Below are positions 57,301 through 64,000 of a stretch of 64,000 nt of DNA, one piece after another (within the stretch, counting starts at the first letter, position 1; each line of letters starts with the position of its first letter). The translations under genes and the position numbers were made by a program. The notes below the pieces were generated by a model. The model saw nothing but the letters and a program-made list of their open reading frames with translations, ran no database searches and was not told where the DNA came from. Source of the stretch: Moniliella sp. 'wahieum' (Eukaryota > Basidiomycota > Moniliellomycetes > Moniliellales > Moniliellaceae); contig RSEE01000002.1 in the NCBI GenBank assembly GCA_003971905.1, forward strand, positions 806,001-870,000, in the 5' to 3' direction.

Positions 57301-58890
57301 TCAGCCCCGATTGTTACACCCACATGATCATACACTTTGTGTTACTAATCACTCCATTATGCCGGCCGTTGCCATCCCGTAGCCCCCTCCTTTGCCTGAT
57401 ATACTACCAAGACTTGGAGCTTCACGCTTCATGTGAATGGCGGACATTCGTGAGGGCGAAATGTGCGTCACGCCACGTGTGTGATTCCATTTCCAGATAT
57501 GTCGGAGGTTAGCAAAGATAGAAGAGTGAAGAAGTGATTTTGGTGTGACCAGTCAGATGTGAATTCACTGTGTTATCATGGAGGGCAGTGACTTGACTAG
57601 TGAACGTATAATGAACAGTGACTAGTGAACCCTCTGTGTATTTTGCAGAGGGGGATCCGTGTTGGTGGATGCATTCATTTCCTCTTATACTCGCATTTTT
57701 TGACACTGCAGCCAACTGAGATATAGTAAAGTGTAACAGTGAAGAGCTTGTTTTGTTTCGCCTGTGTGTGCCATAGAAGTTTCCCCCAACAGTAGTGTCT
57801 CGGACGAGAAGACTTGGATCCAATCGAGACACTTGACACACCCAAACTGAAGTATTGCGTATAGTAAAAAAACTAGTAAAGCTTGAAGCTTAATTGAAGC
57901 TCGAAGCTTGAAGGGGGTTCTATAATCGACGTACCAGGCTCGACGAGTGGCACCGAGAAGAAAGTCCAGGCCGGGGGCGCTGATCGCTGCATTGATCGCG
58001 CCAATATAGGAACCGAGTGACCATCAAATATTCTCTTGTGTGTCTCATGGATCTCGATCAGATATCTCGGATCCCATCAAGCATCTTACTTTTCACACCA
58101 AAACTCCGCTGGTACATCCTCTGATGGGTACTGCATGGTGACATGGTGGCAACCCGCTTCCTAGTGCCTATAAGCTTTTGCCATATTTTCTGAGCCTGTG
58201 TTCTTTGCGTCTGTTGACGACCACACACAGCATTATCACTGCCACAATAAGCGCTCACGCTTGTCTGCCCCCAAAGGCCTAAGGCCTAAACCCTTCTTCT
58301 CTTGGCCATCTCTCCTCTCAGGCCTCAGGCTGAGGCTCTATCCCTATTGGTTTGGCACGAACAAAAGCAGTCCAAACGCCGGACACACTGTATTGAGAGC
58401 GAGAGCTGGTGGTTATTATAGACAAAACAGCGCCTCTTCTTTTTGTCCCACTGCTTTAAAGCTCTGTAAACGATATGGATGCAGAGAGGGGTCGAATAGT
58501 GAAATCCGCGCGCAGATTCACCAGCTACTCACTCAACAACGGCAGGGCATATTTACCGGTCATGCAGGTCATGGGTGCGGCCGCTCGAGATGTGTCGCAG
58601 GGCCGCCGGCAGCAAGGCTACGCGTCCGGAGGGGGAATATAATGGTTAGGCTACTCAGATACCAGGCATCGTCCACGAGGGCATCAGCGCACACGCGCAT
58701 GCGCTTTGAAATTTGAACTTTGAACGGTGAGCGGGGTTGCATTTGCCGCTCCTGACCGCTGTGGCTCTCCCGCCGAGGTGCCAACGGCGGAGCGCGGGCA
58801 CCGAAAGGCCGAGAAGAGCCCGGTCATGTGACCTGGCGTCACAGGTGCGCCCAAGTAGCCCCGGCGATCCGGAGGCCGCGCGCCGGATGT
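54306..58890. other. Large repeat-rich intergenic region
   Basis: No gene called in about 4.6 kb. It contains a GA-rich part (54420-55100), GTTCAACGTGTTCAACGTTCG (55304-55325), TTAAACGTTAAACGTTAAAC (55585-55604), ACATGTGACATGTGAC (55519-55535), AAGCTTCAAGCTTCAAGC (56976-56993), GAAGCTTGAAG (57118-57128) and AAGCTTGAAGCTTAATTGAAGCTCGAAGCTTG (about 57879-57910). The N-terminus or leader of the transcription factor may lie in the first few hundred bases. Confidence 0.45.
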
Positions 58891-58908
58891 GGAGAATATA
58901 TATAACAC
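58891..58908 (+). promoter_or_regulatory. TATA box of the glutathione peroxidase gene
   Basis: AATATATATAACAC lies about 130 bp upstream of the ATG at 59028, followed by a pyrimidine-rich leader. A partial GAAC repeat (TTTGAACTTTGAACGG) is at about 58711-58727. Confidence 0.6.
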
Positions 58909-59027
58909 TCTGGCTCGACTCTGTCCAAGGGCACTTCCCATCAGCACATCTCGCACCCATCCTTTTCTCTTGCTCTCTCTCGCTTCCCTCTCGACCCCGT
59001 CATCGTACTCCTTTTGCTCATATCGCC

Positions 59028-59581
59028 ATGTCCGAGCTTTACTCCCTTTCTGTGCCTTGGAAGAGAGCACGTACGACTTTGCTCAGACCCAGGGCAAGGT
59101 TGTGCTGATCTTCACTCGGCGACCAAGTGCGGTTTCACACCGCAGCTCGATGGGCTCGGGAAACTGTATGAGGAGTTCAAAGACCAAGGCCTGGAGGTGA
59201 TTGGGTTCCCCAGCAACCAATTCGGGTCCCAGAACCCAGAGGGCGACGAGGACACTGGGTCATTCTGCCAGCTCAACTACGGCGTCCAATTCCCCATGGT
59301 TAACAAGAGGTATGCCCAAGCCCCCCCCTTCCCCTCCCACTCAACCCAGTCTGCTGTAGACCTGAACTCTTCCTCTACTAGCGATGTCAATGGCAACGAC
59401 ACGAATCCTGTGTTCAAGTGTTGAAGCGGGAAAGAAGGTGTGCTGGGTGAACGGATCGTGTGGAACTTTACCAAGTTCCTCGTCGACCGTCAAGGCAGGC
59501 CTACGCTCGGTATGCACCCACCACCTCCCCAGAATCGATCAGGCGACGTCCAGACTGCTGTTGGCCCAGCCTGTGGCGTGA
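59028..59581 (+). CDS. Glutathione peroxidase / thiol peroxidase (Hyr1/Gpx3-like)
   Basis: Reduces hydroperoxides and can act as a peroxide sensor. Start MSELYSL; after a slip the frame continues TYDFAQTQGKVVLIF, ATKCGFTPQLDGLGKLYEEF (peroxidatic Cys in KCGFTPQ, not selenocysteine), then GLEVIGFPSNQFGSQNPEGD with the catalytic Gln, FCQLNYGVQFPMVNKS. An intron (about 59311-59380, GTATGCCC...CTACTAG) joins to DVNGNDTNPVFK, then GERIVWNFTKFLVDRQGRP with the catalytic Trp and Asn, and RYAPTTSPESI. The last codons are uncertain because of a slip near 59510-59545; a stop at 59581 fits a family-like end (TSRLLLAQPVA). Slips near 59060, 59115 and 59420. Confidence 0.85.
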
Positions 59582-59893
59582 TGTTGCCCCCACCTTGGCA
59601 CTTTACCCCCGCGCCCTCATGGACTTCACGTCAGCGTAGATGCATTGGGGTTACGAATCCCTTTTCTCTGCCTTGGCATCGTTCTGGCTACAGCTAGTGT
59701 AGCTGCTGTGATTAGTCCTTTATTGACTCTCCCTCCCCTATTGCTCATGCGATTGCTTCCGAAGCCTGTCTGGATTCGTAGGTGAGGTGAATGGAGGAAA
59801 ATTTGGCAAACCACGTGGCCATCTAGAAAAGGGTAGTTTGTAGTTTTGCTGGGACAGGGACCGGCACACTGAAGGCTATGCATTAACGGGAAC
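59582..59893. other. Convergent 3' region
   Basis: Lies between the convergent ends of the peroxidase gene and the minus-strand gene at 59894-60813; only 3' UTR-like sequence is seen. Confidence 0.5.
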
Positions 59894-60813
59894 TTATGTG
59901 AGTTTTGGTTCGGTAGGGTGATGCCCCTCAAGCTGGGCAAGCTGATAGGTATGCAAGGTTTTGCCTCTGAGTGATGAATAGAGTGTCCACACGACGCTTA
60001 AAGCAAAGGCAGACATGAGGAAGCCAAGAGCATCGTGAGACCTGAGCGCTCCGCTTGAGTCATCGGACGAGGCAACTCCGGAGAGAATTGGAAGACGGGG
60101 AGGCCATCGGAGGATTTGGCACTTGCTACCGGGTCGACGGGAGCAAACAAGCCATTGGGAAGGATGGAATAAAAGTGGTGATGGGCCTGGTCGTACAGTA
60201 CAACCGCTTGGTGTGCCCACTCGGGAGTACACCGGCTTGGCGCAGACGGGCCACCCTTGGTTGGGCAAAGTCCTTCTCTAACTCGATCTCAACCTCACTG
60301 CTGCTTTCTGGGCTCAGAGGACTGTGCACATGCCTGGCCTCGTCGATGGTAAAAAGAGGGGCAGGAGTTGGGATCGTTTCTTCTTCGGCCGCGGTGGGCT
60401 CCGGAGTGTGCAACAGGGGATTTGGGGGGACGAACGCGTGGTCCCGCGGGAGGGAAGGGGATCTGAACGTTAAACGTTTCCGGGGCGATTTTGACGCCTC
60501 GGGAGGAACCCCGGGTGGTTCTCCCCAGCATGGCGAGGTGTGTGGGTCTGGCATCGACATAGGTTTCGCGCAGGACAAGTGCCCCCAGCATTGGGTGTCA
60601 CGACGGCAGTGGGGTCAATAGCCAGGTCTTTGTGCACCTGGCTGGCTCTTCGAGCGTCGACGCTTTGTGGTGCGCAGGTGCATCCTGCGGTGGCAGCTGC
60701 GCCGATGAGGCATGCGTGACCAGCCCTCGCGCCGCCACTCGCGCGAGGGGCCGCGCGAAGATAGGAGCAGGAGGGCGAAGGGCCAGAACACCAAGAAGGC
60801 GGGGACAAAACAT
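59894..60813 (-). CDS. Hypothetical mitochondrial membrane protein
   Basis: Not recognised. The start at 60813 gives MFCPRLLGVLALRPPAPIFA then RPLARVAARGLVTHASSAQL, a typical mitochondrial presequence (Arg-rich, no acids). Downstream, through frame slips, come an acidic helix with SSSEVEIELEKDFAQPRVAR, then EWAHQAVVLYDQAHHHFYSI and LPNGLFAPVDP, and near the end one membrane segment HDALGFLMSAFALSVVWTLY followed by a short tail ending PTEPKLT. The topology (presequence, matrix or intermembrane body, one C-terminal helix) suggests an inner-membrane protein. It is divergent from the small gene at 61190. Slips near 60640, 60560, 60200 and 60070 make the middle uncertain. Confidence 0.5.
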
Positions 60814-61189
60814 GGGTTGGGGCGGTCAGTGGCAAGGAAGGCAGGCTGGAGGGGCAGGGGGGGGCTTGGGATCTGGCCCTGGCCTCCTGGATAGTGGACA
60901 GCATAACCTGCACACTCGACCGCTGTACATATGACGCGCGCCGCACGGCCCACTCGCCGCACTAATTAGTTGTCCCTTGGCCGCTGCGGCGCAGCAGCAG
61001 ACCGTGCGCCGCCTGTGCCACACGGGCGGAACCAGACCCGCCGAGGCGGAATCACTGGGCAGAGTTGCCTGTGGCAGCGCGTCACGTGTGGCCTAGGGTT
61101 GCAGGATTACCAATCGAGCGCGGACGGAGGCGGCCTGTTCTGCGCCTCCATCGCCTTCTCTGCGACTTGCGACTGGACTGGTGGCTACG

Positions 61190-61518
61190 ATGGGTCGCAC
61201 CGAACATGTTGTCGGCTGGGGCGTCGCCGGGCTTACCGTGCGCGTCATGCAGCAGTTCATCAAGCGCCAACACCCCTTCAACAGTACGTCTTCGCTGCCT
61301 CCCCCCCCCCCCCCGCCCCCCTCCGCTCCTGCTGCCCTCGCGTGCGCATCCTGACCTGGCCCGACACAGGCATTGGCGCCCTTGTTGGCTTCACCGCCGT
61401 AGGCGCTGGCCTCGGCTGGAAGGTCTTTGATTTCACTGTCTGGACCACAGAGGAGATCAACAGGCAGAGGCAAGAAGTACTTGCCCGCCGTGCCACGCTG
61501 GCCGCGGGCTCGCTCTAA
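61190..61518 (+). CDS. Small hydrophobic protein, probably mitochondrial
   Basis: An intact 80-aa product from two exons, 61190-61283 and 61370-61518, with an intron GTACGTC...GACACAG that contains a long C run. It reads MGRTEHVVGWGVAGLTVRVM, then QQFIKRQHPFNSIGALVGFT and AVGAGLGWKVFDFTVWTTEE with a charged end (NRQRQEVLARRATL). One membrane helix spans about residues 32-50. Size and layout resemble accessory subunits of respiratory complexes, but I cannot name it. Shares a 376-bp divergent promoter with the minus-strand gene at 60813. Confidence 0.65.
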
Positions 61519-62475
61519 CGCCCTTCCCTCCCCTCTGCTCCCCCATTTCCTCCGCCCCCAAACCTTTCCCCTACATGAGATGCATTGCACCCATCCAGCC
61601 AAGTGAGAGGACAGGGCAGACTGGGAGAGACAGCTGAGGGAGAACACTGGTTCACGAAGGAATGCGTCAAGTGGCGAATTGCTACAGGCGGCAGTCAAGG
61701 AGACAACGTCGTAACATTTGGAAGGTTCTTGCGAATGGCCGCTGGAGCGGCGCAGCCTGGCTCAGCCCCATTGGCCCCGCCAAGAGTTAGGCAAGGCGCG
61801 GCCCATTATAGACCAAAGAGGAGGCACAGTGTAAATGAAGCCGTTAGTTACCAAGGGGGCATAGGTGAGTTGCATGACGGCCCGCAAGTGAGTTGAAGTA
61901 ATACCCGACAGACGTCCTTTAGACGCAAGAACCCTTTGGCCCATTCTTAAGAGAAACACAAATGAGAGCAATGCCATGACCTAGGTCCTGGGTGGGGGAA
62001 GGGACGACAGTATCAGGCCAGGACAAAACCATCCATCCCCATGGTGGGCTACTGCAATGACAAAATCCAGAACCGTTGGCAATGTCCGGTATCGAAGTCT
62101 CCGGGAATTCAACTACGAGCATAAGCGTTTGGCACACCTTCAAAATAGATCAACTTGCCCCCCCCCCTCTCTCCTTCTCGATATGGATTGCGGGCCAGCG
62201 CCCCCGGGCCGGAAAGCATAGCGATAGCACCAGGAAAGGAAATGCAGATGGAACGGGCCCATAGGAGGTAGGTTCAAGTTGAAGCGTGCACTTTTCAGTA
62301 TGATTTTGTCAATGATGACCTGAATATGCACTTCTACTACAACTGCTCTGCGAAGTCAATGGCGGCACACCTTCATTCCTAATACATTGGACTTTGGGAA
62401 TGCGGGGTCTCCGAGCACAAACAATCTATTGGCCTCATCGCATTCCAGGGGGAGAAACAAGATAGGCGGCTGAAC
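61519..62475. other. Intergenic DNA between convergent genes
   Basis: No gene supported. Contains 3' UTR-like DNA of the small gene and of MET10; a C run is at 62158-62166. Confidence 0.45.
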
Positions 62476-64000
62476 TTAGTAGACTTCCAGCACCCAGCGC
62501 TCTTCTTCCTTGAGCTTTTCCAGGTGCTCTTCAGCCTGGGCACGGGTTAGACCCTTAAGTTGCTCCAAACTGGTGAGCACCGCTTCGGTAATGTCAGGCA
62601 CGGGCCAGGTCCTGGGCACGACACAAGGGTGGTTAGTAGGACAATTCAAACAAGAGCGAGGGATAGGAGGGAGGCGACGTACGGTCCACAGAGGTAGAAG
62701 TAACCTTTGTCCTTCTCCTCGGCCTTGATCAAAGCGTCGACAAGGGAGGCTTCCTTGATCGTTGCTCCCGAAGCAGCAATCTCGGGGGCGAGGTAAGAAG
62801 ACATGATCTGGGCATCCTCGGAAATCTTGTCCTGAATGTAGATCTTGTGCTTCTGGTCGCGGGAGAAGGCAAGTCCCAGGCGGGTAAGGATGCCATCTGC
62901 TTGGAACGCCTCCAGCTCTTCTCCGTAGAGGTACTCTTTGCTGCGGTAGCGCGAGCCGAAGTAGTACACCAGCGGACCAATAGGCAGACCCTGGGCTTTC
63001 TGCACCGCACGGGCTTGGAGGAAGGCGCGGAAAGGCGCGGCACCGGTACCCAATCCGGCCATGATGATCGGTTGCTCGGACTGGGGCGGGAGCTTCATGA
63101 CCGACGGACGTACCGAAACCGTGACCTTGTCCCCCGGACGAAGTTTGGAAAGGTAACGCGTGCATTGGCCATAGCGCGACGCTCCGCTCGGTGTCTTCCA
63201 ATCCACCGTGACAATCAGCAGGTGCACCGACTCGCCCACCGCAGCCTGGGCCGAGGCAATGGAGTAGTGGCGCGGCTGGATGTCCTCAATGTGAGTGAGC
63301 AGATCATTGACGGTAAAGTTGGCCAGCACCGAGGGGAACATGCGCAAGACCTCCGCGTACGTCACCGTCTCCACCTCTGCATACTTCTTAAACGTGCTGT
63401 TCCCTTCAGCAGACGCCACAAAGCGCAGCCACTTGGCCTCGTTGACGTTGGCCGCCTTGTCGGCCAAGACAGCGTAAAAGTTTTTGCCCGGGCGGCCAAA
63501 GATGTCTTTGCGTTGGAGTAGCAGCTGGAACACTGTGAGCGACTCGGCTTTGCCCCCCTCGGTCGGGATGCTGATGACCTCGTCGGGCTGGAAGCCGGTC
63601 CAGCGAATGAACTCGCGCACCTCTTCCTCGTCGTTCCAGCCGTGCACACCGAGAGCTCACCAACTTCGTAGGTAAGGTCTGTACCCTTGGTCGACATCTC
63701 CAGATGGAAGACATTACGATCATAGTCCAACGGCGTCAGGCGACGGTTCTCCGTCACCTCGATCTCCCACAGCTTCTCAGAAGCCAGGTCGGCGCGGAGG
63801 GAATCGGCCTTGAGGTCGTACGCTTCCGGGTACAGCCTTTGCCACGCGGCCGAGGCCCAAGACGCAGTCCGGGCGACAGGCTCGGCCACTGCCGCAGCAC
63901 GGTCAGCCAAACGAGCAAAAGCCAGTGTATTCCCAGTCCGTCAAGACGGAACCGACTTGCCCTCTTCCTCCTGGGCTGCGGCCAGACCAGCCGAATCGTA
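62476..64000 (-). CDS. MET10: Sulfite reductase flavoprotein (alpha) subunit, 3' part
   Basis: Met10 carries the FAD/NADPH diflavin-reductase half of sulfite reductase in sulfate assimilation. Visible parts: NRRLTPLDYDRNVFHLEMST (start of the FAD-binding domain), YEVGEL then LGVHGWNDEEEVREFIRWTG, the FAD motif HIEDIQPRHYSIASAQ, the SRYGQCTRYLSKLRPGD region, NADPH-binding IIMAGLGTGAAPFRAFLQAR, YYFGSRYRSKEYLYGEEL and the C-terminal KGYFYLCGP-TWPVPDITEAV, ending EERWVLEVY. An intron at 62612-62682 (GTACGTCG...TGCCCAG) lies in the CGP-TWP codon. A slip near 63655 separates the first part. The gene runs off the right edge, so the N-terminal regions are missing here. Confidence 0.9.

Overview
The window reads as nuclear DNA of a basidiomycete-type fungus. 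Evidence: short GT-AG introns (about 40-95 bp) with visible branch-point-like CTAAC/CTGAC stretches, compact intron-poor genes on both strands, GC-rich coding DNA, and proteins typical of fungi (Shr3, clathrin, Smc1, Mtr4, a Gin4/Hsl1-type kinase, Met10, a Zn2Cys6 regulator). The low intron density resembles smut-type (Ustilaginomycotina) genomes, but that placement is only a guess.

Layout. 1-3710: PRP4 (minus) and SHR3 (plus) share a divergent promoter. 3711-10900: repeat-rich, gene-poor DNA with decayed or hypothetical coding pieces. 10898-18600: an array of about 2.6 tandem copies of a roughly 3.0-kb unit. Each unit carries a Helitron-like cysteine motif; the two full units also carry a small gene for a protein with acidic DAWD repeats. 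19351-37624: a housekeeping block with clathrin heavy chain, ribosomal protein S15, cohesin SMC1, a dynactin p24-like gene, a DUF2456-like membrane protein and the exosome helicase MTR4. 37625-42312: repeats, a LINE-like fragment, a degenerate tRNA-like sequence and a dispersed repeat. 42313-44025: a G1-type cyclin. 47075-51112: a Gin4/Hsl1-type kinase. About 52430-54305: a Zn2Cys6 plus PAS transcription factor (minus). 54306-59027: repeat-rich. 59028-64000: glutathione peroxidase, a hypothetical mitochondrial protein (minus), a small hydrophobic protein, and the 3' part of MET10 (minus), which leaves the window.

Almost every conserved gene is broken by single-base frame changes, mostly at short homopolymers, while the protein sequence stays conserved on both sides. 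This looks like indel error in the assembly rather than mass pseudogenization, so most coding spans below are given as one gene with frame slips noted.

The genes do not form one pathway. Cyclin and Gin4-type kinase (cell cycle and bud-neck morphogenesis), SMC1 (cohesion) and dynactin/clathrin (trafficking) are core functions. Several promoters share a palindrome, TTGAACGTTCAA, which is the best candidate here for a common regulatory element.
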